Positions 19,202-27,042 of a stretch of 64,000 bases of DNA are shown here, one piece after another. The position numbers were made by a program, and so were the translations under genes. The notes under the pieces were generated by a model. It saw nothing but the letters and a program-made list of their open reading frames with translations. It made no database searches and was not told where the DNA came from. The stretch covers positions 248,001 to 312,000 of the forward strand of contig NZ_BAABBI010000002.1 of assembly GCF_039537875.1 (NCBI RefSeq), written 5' to 3'. The DNA is from Corallibacter vietnamensis (GTDB taxonomy: Bacteria; Bacteroidota; Bacteroidia; Flavobacteriales; Flavobacteriaceae). Numbering within the stretch: the first letter of the stretch is position 1; each line of letters begins with the position of its first letter.

Positions 19202-19230
19202 AAAAAAAGCGACTCGTTAGAGTCGCTTTT
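19202..19230 (-). terminator. Terminator after the secreted endonuclease gene
   Basis: Perfect stem AGCGACTC / GAGTCGCT with loop GTTA (TAAC on the transcript strand) and a run of seven T residues on the minus strand, just after the stop at 19235. Confidence 0.9.
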
Positions 19231-19234
19231 GCTA

Positions 19235-21130
19235 TTATTTTTTAATAAGCTTTTTACTTATTGAGGCATTGCCTTGTTTTATTTTCATAATGTAAATACC
19301 ACTTGTTAACTCTTGCGTGTTTATAGTGCTTGAGTTGTAAATAGTTTTTGAGAGAACTTTTTTACCTAATACATTAAAAATATCTATTTGAGTTTCTTGT
19401 TGGTTGGCAAGTTTGATATTTAATATATTTTTTACTGGATTAGGGTAAATACCTATGTTAGCGATATTGAAATCTATTGTGCTTAATGTTTGTGTATGGT
19501 CTCCTAAATCAGTACAATCGTTTTGAGGAAATGAATCCCATTCAGCAATATTAAAAGTGGTTGTTGGTTCAGAAACCGTTGGTTTTCTAACCAAAGTTAT
19601 ATCTTTTGCATAATCAGCATCACTGTTAAAATCTCCTAGAATATCTATTAGAACGTCATTTTTAAAAAGACCTATGGCATCATTTCCGTTAAATGATGTA
19701 ATGCTGTTATTTAAGTCGTCATATTCAGAAGTACAAACAGTGGAAGATCCGTTGGCAATGACATATACATCTTCATTATTGATTATAGCATTACTAGGAA
19801 AGCTATAAACATTGGTCCAAGACGCGTTACCATTAAAGCTTATTTTTAGTGTGTAAGCAGATAAATCGGTGATATTTGAACCAGTGAAATTTGCTATTTC
19901 TAAAGCTTTATTTGTGCCGCTTCCTTCTATGTATTCAGAAAAGAATAAGTCAACACCACCTTCAGAAGAACCATTATCTGTTGTAGTTTCACAAGCTTGA
20001 TTACTAAAACTTGATTCGTTACCAGCTGCATCTTTTGCTTTTATGGTGAAGCAATATTCCGTATTTGATGATAAGCCAGGAACAGTAAATGATGTAGATG
20101 TAGTATTCAGAGAATTAACACCATCAATATAGATGTCATAAGATACTACAGCAATATTGTCAGTAGATGCATTCCAAGATAAATCAATGCTATTGTCTGA
20201 AGGATTAGAGGCAACAAGATTTGTTGGAGTAGAAGGAACTTCATTATCAGGTGTTGGGTTCCAGATTAAAGTAACATATTCCGGATGATCTATAAACGGG
20301 TTTCTGTTATCCTGATGATTATAGAAAATATCATTGTTTCTATCTATTTCTTTTTGGGATACAGGATCCATATTGTGCCATTCTAGTAAGATGTTTAAAA
20401 ATGTATTTTCAAAAACAGTATTAGATGTACCGTTAAACATAGCATAGCTTCCCCAATTAGAAATTTGATCTTCATAGCGCGTGGCAAAGTAAAAATAAAT
20501 TCTTGCTATATCTCCTTTAAACTCATCAATAGGCTCAAAAACAATACCTGTATATCCAGCAGAATATCCGCTGTTTAAATTATTACCAAGTTTAGAACCA
20601 TTTTGAGTTGGATTTGATATACCGGTTTGTGATACTAATTGCGAGTTATTAACAACGCCAAAAGGGTAATTACTTCTAAAACCATTCACACGACCATCAG
20701 TAGGAAGTAATGAGTGGGCATCACTACGCATAGGAATTTGTCGGTTAAATACAGACTGTGGGATCACATGCTCTTTATTATAGCAATCTCCTTCTTCGTC
20801 ATATTCGCCACATTCTTGAGTAACAGGTGTAAAATTGTAAGGGTCTGCGCCAGAAGGGCTTTCAGAATATGGATCTAAAATAGTATTGCTACCTGTTTCA
20901 TAATAATTATCTATATCATAATTAGCAATAAAGGCATCCATAGCATCATAGCCTTGATCGTCGTGTAGATATTCTGTATCTAGGCCATCATTTACGTTGT
21001 CTATAATTTCTTTAAGTTGTGTTTTTAACGTAAATCCAGTTCCAGTTGCTGAATCATAGTAACCAGTAGGAACTTGAGCAAATGTTGTTGTTACAATTAG
21101 TGTTAAAAGTAGTGTGTAAAAATGTTTCAT
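19235..21130 (-). CDS. Secreted endonuclease I with FN3, lamin-tail and T9SS sorting domains
   Basis: 631 residues with a signal peptide (MKHFYTLLLTLIVTTTFAQ). Residues about 20-290 are an endonuclease I (EndA/NucM, His-Me finger) domain: NKEHVIPQSVFNR holds the catalytic His, and SDAHSLLPTDGRVNGFRSNYPFG and FEPIDEFKGDIARIYFYFATRYE are conserved blocks. A fibronectin III domain (about 297-385), a lamin-tail domain (about 395-540, FSEYIEGSGTNKALEIANF) and a T9SS type A sorting domain (about 560-631, IGIYPNPVKNILNIKL) follow. It probably degrades extracellular DNA for phosphate and nucleosides, or remodels eDNA, at the cell surface. The gene starts 9 bp after the RsmB-like gene, so the two are likely co-transcribed. 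Confidence 0.9.
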   Translation of the reverse strand: MKHFYTLLLTLIVTTTFAQVPTGYYDSATGTGFTLKTQLKEIIDNVNDGLDTEYLHDDQGYDAMDAFIANYDIDNYYETGSNTILDPYSESPSGADPYNFTPVTQECGEYDEEGDCYNKEHVIPQSVFNRQIPMRSDAHSLLPTDGRVNGFRSNYPFGVVNNSQLVSQTGISNPTQNGSKLGNNLNSGYSAGYTGIVFEPIDEFKGDIARIYFYFATRYEDQISNWGSYAMFNGTSNTVFENTFLNILLEWHNMDPVSQKEIDRNNDIFYNHQDNRNPFIDHPEYVTLIWNPTPDNEVPSTPTNLVASNPSDNSIDLSWNASTDNIAVVSYDIYIDGVNSLNTTSTSFTVPGLSSNTEYCFTIKAKDAAGNESSFSNQACETTTDNGSSEGGVDLFFSEYIEGSGTNKALEIANFTGSNITDLSAYTLKISFNGNASWTNVYSFPSNAIINNEDVYVIANGSSTVCTSEYDDLNNSITSFNGNDAIGLFKNDVLIDILGDFNSDADYAKDITLVRKPTVSEPTTTFNIAEWDSFPQNDCTDLGDHTQTLSTIDFNIANIGIYPNPVKNILNIKLANQQETQIDIFNVLGKKVLSKTIYNSSTINTQELTSGIYIMKIKQGNASISKKLIKK

Positions 21131-21139
21131 TACAATAAA

Positions 21140-22354
21140 TTATTTTTTCTTTTCCAATAAAGCCATGTAAAATCCGTCAAAACCAGATTCATGAGCTAAA
21201 ACTTTTTTATCTTTCACAAAGGTAAAGCCTTTTCCAGACTCGGATGTTAAAAATTTGTCAACTTGTTTTTGATTTTCTGAAGGTAAAACAGAACATGTAG
21301 CATAAACTAGTTTTCCGCCAGGTTTTACCATTCTAGAATATTGTTGTAAAATGTCTTGTTGTGTTTGTTTTATTTTTTCTAAAAAGGATGCTTCTAACTT
21401 CCATTTAGCATCTGGGTTTCTTCTTAAAACACCAGTTCCAGAACAAGGCGCATCAATAAGAACACGATCAGCTTTGTCGTATAGTTTTTTGATAACTTTA
21501 GTTGAATCTATATGTCTAGGTTCAATGTTATGAGCGCCATTTCTTTTGGCTCTTCGTTTTAACTCTTTTAGCTTATTAGCATAAATATCCAGGGCAATAA
21601 TTTGCCCTTTGTTTTCCATTAAAGAAGCTAGGTGAAGTGTTTTTCCACCAGCACCAGCGCAGGTATCTACAACACGCATACCAGGTTTGATATCTAAAAA
21701 ATCTGCTACTAGCTGTGATGAAGCATCTTGAACTTCAAATAAACCGTTTTTAAAAGCTTCAGTAGAAAAAACATTGGCACGCTCTTTAAGTTTAAGCGCA
21801 TTAGGGTAATTTTTTAAGAATTCGGTTTCAATACCTAAATCAAAAAGTTCTCCTTGAAGTTTTTCTTTGGTTGTTTTTAAGGTGTTTACACGTAAAATTA
21901 CATCGGCTTGTTCATTTAGAGCAGAAATTTCTTTAGTCCAAATGTCGTTTCCTAGTTCTTTTTCTCCAAGTTCATCTAGCCAATCAGGTAGCGATTCTTT
22001 GATTTTTCTAATTTTAGATAACTCATCAAAACGCCCTTTTATTTTTCTAGAAGGTGTATTGTCAAAATATTTCCAGTCTGGTAATTTTATACCTTTTAAT
22101 GTTGCCCAAACAGCAAACATACGCCAAAGATTATCTCTATTGAAAGGCTCTTTAACATCAGCTATTTCAGCATAAAGCCTTTTCCAGCGTACAATATCGT
22201 AAGTGGTTTCGGCAACAAAAGCACGATCTCTGCTTCCCCAACGTTTGTCTCGTTTTAGGAGTTGTTGTATAACCTTGTCAGCGTATTGACCTTCGTTAAA
22301 TATTTGTGTTAAGCCATCTATTGTAGCAAAACATAAGTTTCTGTGTAAACGCAT
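21140..22354 (-). CDS. RsmB/NOP2-type rRNA (cytosine-5) methyltransferase
   Basis: 404 residues. The N-terminal part (about 1-140) resembles the NusB-like/RNA-binding half of RsmB. The SAM-dependent catalytic half contains motif I DTCAGAGGKTLHLA, the acidic KGQIIALDIYANKL, motif IV VLIDAPCSGTGVLRRNPDAKW with one key Cys and motif VI LVYATCSVLPSENQ with the second, both required in m5C methyltransferases. The expected target is a cytosine of 16S rRNA (C967 in E. coli for RsmB), but the precise site cannot be read from sequence. It has its own TAnnTTTG promoter at 22373-22380 and overlaps functionally with nothing nearby; the downstream endonuclease shares its transcript. Confidence 0.88.
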   Translation of the reverse strand: MRLHRNLCFATIDGLTQIFNEGQYADKVIQQLLKRDKRWGSRDRAFVAETTYDIVRWKRLYAEIADVKEPFNRDNLWRMFAVWATLKGIKLPDWKYFDNTPSRKIKGRFDELSKIRKIKESLPDWLDELGEKELGNDIWTKEISALNEQADVILRVNTLKTTKEKLQGELFDLGIETEFLKNYPNALKLKERANVFSTEAFKNGLFEVQDASSQLVADFLDIKPGMRVVDTCAGAGGKTLHLASLMENKGQIIALDIYANKLKELKRRAKRNGAHNIEPRHIDSTKVIKKLYDKADRVLIDAPCSGTGVLRRNPDAKWKLEASFLEKIKQTQQDILQQYSRMVKPGGKLVYATCSVLPSENQKQVDKFLTSESGKGFTFVKDKKVLAHESGFDGFYMALLEKKK

Positions 22355-22372
22355 TGTAAAAAATTAAGCATG

Positions 22373-22380
22373 CAAAGGTA
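22373..22380 (-). promoter_or_regulatory. -7 box of the RsmB-like gene
   Basis: TACCTTTG on the minus strand matches TAnnTTTG and lies 18 bp before the ATG at 22354. A clear TTG -33 is not visible. Confidence 0.5.
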
Positions 22381-22449
22381 TGGTAAATGCCACGAATTCA
22401 CGAATTTTTTGTTTAATATTGATTTGTATTAGTTTAAAAAAATAAAAAT

Positions 22450-23493
22450 ATGAGATATTTCTTGTTGGTAATGTTAGTTTTTTTTGTTGCTTCTTGTAAA
22501 AAGGAACCTGCTTATAAAGAGCGATCTTTTTCTTCAGTAAAAATTAAAACAGTTTTACAGGATTCTACATTAAGTATTAGAGCAATCGATATTTTAGATG
22601 ATGGGAATCTTGCGTTTGCTGCTAATAATAATACATTTGGATTATATTATGATGCAGAAGATAAGCTGTTTGTGTCTCAACAACAACATGACTCTTTAGA
22701 TATTCATTTTCGTTCTGTAGCGAGTACTAGTAATGATTTTTTTATGTTAAGTATAGCCAATCCTGCACTGCTTTTTAAAACAGGAAAGCAAAATGCGATG
22801 AGTTTGGTTTATAAAGAAGTTCATGAAATGGTGTTTTATGATGCGCTTGCATTTTGGAATGACAATGAAGGTATTGCAATAGGCGATACTACAGATGATT
22901 GTTTGAGTATTATAATAACAAGAGATGGAGGCAATACTTGGAAAAAAATAGCGTGTGATCAATTGCCAAAGTCTGAAAATAATGAAGGTGCTTTTGCCGC
23001 AAGTAATACAAGTATTGCTATAGTAGGAGATAAGACATGGGTTGCTACAACAGCTGGTAGAATTTTGTATTCAGAAGATAAAGGTGCTACTTGGCAAGTG
23101 TTTAATACACCAATTGTTAAAGAAAAGGATACAGAAGGTATTTACTCCATAGATTTTTATGATGCAAATAATGGCTTTGCTATTGGTGGAGATTATACAA
23201 AACCAGAAGCTAACGTGTCTAATAAAATGCGAACTGTAGATGGCGGTAAAACATGGGAATTAGTCGCAAAAGGAGCTGAACCTGGTTATAGAAGTTGTGT
23301 GCAATATGTGCCTAATAGTTTTGGAAAAGAACTTGTAGCTGTAGGTTTTAATGGAATTGATTTTTCTAATGATAATGGAACAACATGGAAACACTTAACC
23401 GATGAGGGTTTTTATACCATTAGGTTCTTAAATGATAGTATAGCTTTTGCAGCAGGACAAGGAAGAATAAGTAAGCTGCTTTTCTCTGAATAA
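22450..23493 (+). CDS. BNR/YCF48-like repeat lipoprotein
   Basis: 347 residues. The N-terminus MRYFLLVMLVFFVASCKKE is a lipoprotein signal with a lipobox (VASC). The rest is a beta-propeller built from BNR/Asp-box-like motifs, for example TRDGGNTWKKI, SEDKGATWQVF, TVDGGKTWELV and SNDNGTTWKHL, spaced by about 50-60 residues. These repeats are shared with YCF48/Hcf136 and sialidase-like propellers, but no sialidase catalytic residues are apparent, so an enzymatic function should not be assumed. It is a single-gene transcript, divergent from the RsmB-like gene and ended by the bidirectional terminator at 23492-23524. Confidence 0.82.
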   Translation: MRYFLLVMLVFFVASCKKEPAYKERSFSSVKIKTVLQDSTLSIRAIDILDDGNLAFAANNNTFGLYYDAEDKLFVSQQQHDSLDIHFRSVASTSNDFFMLSIANPALLFKTGKQNAMSLVYKEVHEMVFYDALAFWNDNEGIAIGDTTDDCLSIIITRDGGNTWKKIACDQLPKSENNEGAFAASNTSIAIVGDKTWVATTAGRILYSEDKGATWQVFNTPIVKEKDTEGIYSIDFYDANNGFAIGGDYTKPEANVSNKMRTVDGGKTWELVAKGAEPGYRSCVQYVPNSFGKELVAVGFNGIDFSNDNGTTWKHLTDEGFYTIRFLNDSIAFAAGQGRISKLLFSE

Positions 23494-23524
23494 AAAAAAG
23501 AGCCAACAAGTGGCTCTTTTTTTA
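23492..23524. terminator. Bidirectional terminator between convergent genes
   Basis: Stem AAAAAGAGCCA / TGGCTCTTTTT with loop ACAAG, flanked by A and T runs on both sides. It serves the lipoprotein gene (plus) and the Spy/CpxP-like gene (minus), whose stops are at 23493 and 23522. Confidence 0.9.
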
Positions 23525-23971
23525 TGGTTTATCATTTTTGTCGTGACGACGTTTTTTAAACTCTTCAAACATTTTACGTTTAAAATTGTCTTCAGCTTGT
23601 TTTAGCATTATAACTTTTTTTGCAGGTAAAATACTACGTATATCTTTCATGTAGTTTGAGAATAATTGATGCCTTTTATTGTAGCTGTTTTGCATGTCAT
23701 CTAGCAATTTACTTGCTTCAGATTCAGACATGGTTGTTACATCAACGGCTTTTCTTTTTTTGTAGCTAGCTTCTCTTAAGGCGTGATTTTCTTCATCAAA
23801 CTTATTGTAAACAGGCCAAAATTTTTGAGCTTCGGTTTTTGATAAGTTTAAAGCATCTGTAATAAAAGCTATTTTGAGAGTTTTAATTTTTTCATCTCTA
23901 TCCATTCGGTCTTGTGCATTTACAAACGAACTTGTAAAGACTATAACTAGGAGTATAAATATCTTTTTCAT
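23522..23971 (-). CDS. Periplasmic helical protein, ECF sigma-associated sensor-like
   Basis: 149 residues. A signal peptide (MKKIFILLVIVFTSSFVNAQ) is followed by a wholly helical, highly charged domain: EKIKTLKIAFITDALNLSKTEAQKFWPVYNKF, then long Lys/Glu-rich helices ending RRHDKNDKP. The LSKxEAQKFWPVYN motif is characteristic of a Bacteroidetes family often labelled sensor of ECF-type sigma factor; it also resembles Spy/CpxP-like periplasmic chaperones in size and architecture. It is the third gene of a sigma factor - membrane protein - periplasmic protein operon (18-bp gap upstream), which suggests that it senses envelope state and signals through the membrane protein. That role is inferred from context. 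Confidence 0.8.
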   Translation of the reverse strand: MKKIFILLVIVFTSSFVNAQDRMDRDEKIKTLKIAFITDALNLSKTEAQKFWPVYNKFDEENHALREASYKKRKAVDVTTMSESEASKLLDDMQNSYNKRHQLFSNYMKDIRSILPAKKVIMLKQAEDNFKRKMFEEFKKRRHDKNDKP

Positions 23972-23989
23972 GGATTGTTTTTTTGTTTT

Positions 23990-24484
23990 TTATTCTAAAA
24001 TATAATCTTCTATATCTGTATCGTCATATAAGTAATTCTCTAGCGCAGAATCGCTTACTGTTTCTTCCATAATGGCGTTTTCTAATACTGTTGGGTCTGT
24101 AATAAGAGTACTTATTTCAGCTGATTCTACATCAGATAATAATAAGTAACTTTCTATGGTTTCATTATCTAATGATGAGAATGTTACAGCTTCTTTATTA
24201 GAAAAGTTTAAGGTAAATAATAAGGTGATTACAGCGGCAATGCTAGAGATAGAGAGCCAAGTATTTTTGTTAAACAACGGAATAACTTTAGTTTTTTCTT
24301 TTTCTTCTTTTGAAATTGAGACACTAAAGTTTTCTAAATATCCATCAGGCATGTTAAAACCAGATGTGTCAATCTTGCTTTTTAGGTTTAACTCACTTAA
24401 TAAATTACTTTCTAAACTATCAAAGTAATTATCTGGAGTTTTAAATCCTGATTGTGTGATATTATGTATTCGCTTTTTTGTCAT
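23990..24484 (-). CDS. Putative single-span anti-sigma factor
   Basis: 164 residues. The cytoplasmic N-terminal 80 residues contain two copies of a short motif, GFKTPDNYFDSLE and GFNMPDGYLENFS. One membrane span follows (WLSISSIAAVITLLFTLNF, about 88-106), and the C-terminus is very acidic and ends YDDTDIEDYILE. No zinc-binding His-x3-Cys-x2-Cys anti-sigma motif is present. The position directly after the sigma gene (19 bp) and before the periplasmic protein (18 bp) fits an anti-sigma factor that relays a periplasmic signal; homology to characterised anti-sigma factors is not evident by eye. Confidence 0.65.
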   Translation of the reverse strand: MTKKRIHNITQSGFKTPDNYFDSLESNLLSELNLKSKIDTSGFNMPDGYLENFSVSISKEEKEKTKVIPLFNKNTWLSISSIAAVITLLFTLNFSNKEAVTFSSLDNETIESYLLLSDVESAEISTLITDPTVLENAIMEETVSDSALENYLYDDTDIEDYILE

Positions 24485-24503
24485 AATATTAAGACTTACT
24501 TTT

Positions 24504-25049
24504 TTAAGAAAGGTTTAAAATATATGTTTCTATTTTTTTTATTGCAATATGATAGGATGCTTTTAAGGCGCCTTCGCTAGTTTCAAGTATTTCAGACATG
24601 TCTTTGTATTTCATATCCTGAAAGTATCTCATGTTAAAAACAAGTTGCTGCTTCTCTGGTAAGGTAGCAATGGCTTGCTGTAACTTTAATTGAATGTCGT
24701 CTCCTTCAAAATATTCATCAGCTTTTAAGTTTTTTATAGCTAGATTTTGCGCTTCTTCATTTGATATTTGAAGTTGTTTTGCGCGTTTACTAATAAATGT
24801 TAGCGACTCATTTGTTGCAATACGATACATCCAAGAGTACAGTTTGCTGTCACCTTTAAAGTTGTTTATGTTTTTATAAATTTTTATAAAGGTGTTTTGC
24901 AAAACATCATCTGTATCATTGTGATCTTTTACAATATGACGAATATGCCAATATAAACGTTCTTTGTATTGCGCAACCAACTCATTAAAAGCACTGTTTT
25001 TGTGTTCAGCTTGTTTTAGTTTTTTTAATAAGTCTGTTTCTTCAATCAC
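24504..25049 (-). CDS. ECF-type RNA polymerase sigma factor
   Basis: 181 residues. Region 2 (about 20-90) has DTDDVLQNTFIKIYKNINNFKGDSKLYSWMYRIATN, and region 4 (about 120-175) has LPEKQQLVFNMRYFQDMKYKDMSEIL followed by the helix-turn-helix ETSEGALKASYHIAIKKIE. Both core- and promoter-contacting parts are intact. The frame starts with GTG (25047-25049) and no ATG is available near the conserved N-terminus. It leads a three-gene operon with a putative membrane anti-sigma factor and a periplasmic helical protein, ended by the terminator at 23492-23524. Target promoters cannot be predicted here. Confidence 0.92.
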   Translation of the reverse strand: MIEETDLLKKLKQAEHKNSAFNELVAQYKERLYWHIRHIVKDHNDTDDVLQNTFIKIYKNINNFKGDSKLYSWMYRIATNESLTFISKRAKQLQISNEEAQNLAIKNLKADEYFEGDDIQLKLQQAIATLPEKQQLVFNMRYFQDMKYKDMSEILETSEGALKASYHIAIKKIETYILNLS

Positions 25050-25151
25050 GCTAAATACTATTTTTATAGTAAGACTAAAATTAGTTTAAATGGTTTAATA
25101 ATGTAACTGTTTATTTTAAAAAAATAATCTATTAAGCTATTGTTCTGGTAG

Positions 25152-25189
25152 AAAAAAAGGGCAAAACTAAAATGTTTTGCCCTTTTTTT
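25152..25189 (-). terminator. Terminator after the MsbA-like exporter gene
   Basis: Stem GGGCAAAAC / GTTTTGCCC with loop TAAAAT, preceded by A and followed by T runs, so probably bidirectional. It lies 24 bp after the stop at 25213; the next gene on that strand starts at 25049. Confidence 0.9.
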
Positions 25190-25212
25190 ATTTGATTAGA
25201 GTATGTAGTGTG

Positions 25213-27042
25213 TTACTCAAAGCTTTGCATTTCTACTAGCTTTTTATACATACCATCTTTTGCTAATAATTCTAAATGCGTTCCTTGTTCAACAATTTCA
25301 CCTTTTTGCATTACAACAATAAGATTTGCATTTTGAATTGTTGATAGTCTATGCGCAATAACTATTGAAGTTCTGTTCATCATCATTTTTTCTAGAGCTT
25401 CTTGTACTAGTTTTTCACTTTCGGTGTCTAGGGCAGAAGTAGCTTCGTCTAAAATCATGATAGGTGGATTTTTGAGTACAGCTCTCGCAATGCTTAAACG
25501 TTGTTTTTGTCCGCCAGAGAAATTGTTTCCGGCATCACCTACATTGGTTTCAATACCATTAGGAAGGTCTTTAACAAACTCCCAAGCGTTAGCGATTTTC
25601 AATGCATTTATAACGTCTTCTTCAGAAGCATCAGGTTTTCCTATAAGGATGTTGTTTTTTATAGAGTCATTAAATAGGATAGAGTCTTGAGTTACAAGTC
25701 CCATAAGGTTTCGTAAAGATTTTTTGGTAATATTTTTTATGTCTTTACCATCAACTTTTATATGCCCTTCATTTACATCATAAAATCTAGTTACTAGATT
25801 GGCAATTGTGCTTTTACCACTTCCAGATTGCCCTACTAGAGCTACCGTTTTTCCTTTAGGAACTTTTACTGAAAAATTCTTTAAAACTAAATCGTCGTCA
25901 TATTTAAAGGATATGTTTTCAATAGAAATTTCGTTTGTAAAATCTGTTATGTTGGTTGCATTATTTAAATCAGGCATTGTGTCTTCTTCATGTAAAATTT
26001 CAAAAACACGATCAGCAGCAGCCATACCGTTTTTAACTTTATATGATGCTTTACTAATAGCTTTTGCAGGTGTAAGAATAGCGTAAGCTAGCCCCATAAA
26101 AGCAATAAAGGTGGTGCCTTCAATAACATTGTCAATAAGTACAAGTTTACCACCATACCAAAGCAAAACAGCTATTGTAATGATTCCTAGAACTTCACTA
26201 ACAGGACCAGCTAAATTGTTTTTTAAACCAATTTTATTTGATAGGCGTAAAATTCTATCTGCTGATTTTGTAAAGTTGTTAGTGAAAATAGGTTCGGCGT
26301 TATAGCTTTTTACTATTTTTAATCCTGTTAAAGATTCTTCAACAATAGATATTAATTTTCCTGATTCTTGTTGCGCTTTTAGAGAATTACTTTTTAAGCT
26401 TTTACCTATTCTTGATATTAAAAAACCAGCAAGAGGTATAAAACAAAGTACAAAAATTGATAATTGCCAACTTATAGAAAACATGAATATTAATGAGAAA
26501 ATAATTGTAGCAGGTTCTCTTACAATTAGCTCTAATACAATAAAAAAGGAGTTTTGCATCTCATTTATATCGCCTAGTATTCTAGCCATAACATCGCCCT
26601 TTTGTCTTTTTGAATAAAAGCCAAGTGGTAGTTTTATTATTTTTTGATACATATCTTTTCTTAAGGCAGTAAGAATACCGTTTCTTAAGTACATAATATG
26701 TTGCATGGCAAAATAACCAAATAGGTTTTTAAGAAGAAATGTTGATATTACTATGGCTATTACTATAACAAGAGCCATTTGTGAGTCACCATTTTCTAAA
26801 TAACCACTTACTTTGTAGTTTAATAATTGCTCACCGTAGTCTTTTATATCTAATATGCCATTCCACACAGGAGCTTCTGTAACGGTTGCTGTTTTGTCAA
26901 ACAAAACTTTAAGCATCGGTATTAATGATACAAAAGCCAAAGCGCTGAAAAGTGCATAAAGTAAATTAAAAAACACATTTAAGATAACATGTGTTTTAAA
27001 CTTCTTAATAAAAGGAAGTAATTGTTTTATTATTTTTTTCAT
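25213..27042 (-). CDS. ABC exporter, MsbA-like (fused membrane and ATPase domains)
   Basis: 609 residues. The N-terminal half holds six predicted membrane spans. The nucleotide-binding domain follows with Walker A GQSGSGKST near residue 402, Q-loop VTQDSILF, signature NFSGGQKQR near 510, Walker B PIMILDEATSALD and the switch His in VIAHRLSTI. It is a type IV ABC half-transporter of the MsbA/BmrA class, likely a homodimer; lipid A or phospholipid flipping is the usual role for single chromosomal copies in Gram-negative bacteria, but substrate is not encoded in visible motifs. The ATG follows the phosphohexomutase stop with no spacer (27042/27043), implying translational coupling. Confidence 0.9.
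   Translation of the reverse strand: MKKIIKQLLPFIKKFKTHVILNVFFNLLYALFSALAFVSLIPMLKVLFDKTATVTEAPVWNGILDIKDYGEQLLNYKVSGYLENGDSQMALVIVIAIVISTFLLKNLFGYFAMQHIMYLRNGILTALRKDMYQKIIKLPLGFYSKRQKGDVMARILGDINEMQNSFFIVLELIVREPATIIFSLIFMFSISWQLSIFVLCFIPLAGFLISRIGKSLKSNSLKAQQESGKLISIVEESLTGLKIVKSYNAEPIFTNNFTKSADRILRLSNKIGLKNNLAGPVSEVLGIITIAVLLWYGGKLVLIDNVIEGTTFIAFMGLAYAILTPAKAISKASYKVKNGMAAADRVFEILHEEDTMPDLNNATNITDFTNEISIENISFKYDDDLVLKNFSVKVPKGKTVALVGQSGSGKSTIANLVTRFYDVNEGHIKVDGKDIKNITKKSLRNLMGLVTQDSILFNDSIKNNILIGKPDASEEDVINALKIANAWEFVKDLPNGIETNVGDAGNNFSGGQKQRLSIARAVLKNPPIMILDEATSALDTESEKLVQEALEKMMMNRTSIVIAHRLSTIQNANLIVVMQKGEIVEQGTHLELLAKDGMYKKLVEMQSFE

Noticed and set aside
22373..22450. Plus-strand promoter for the BNR lipoprotein (TTTG and TAGTTTAA around 22410-22435)
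   Set aside because: The -7 box deviates in two of the six fixed positions, so it was not called a feature.
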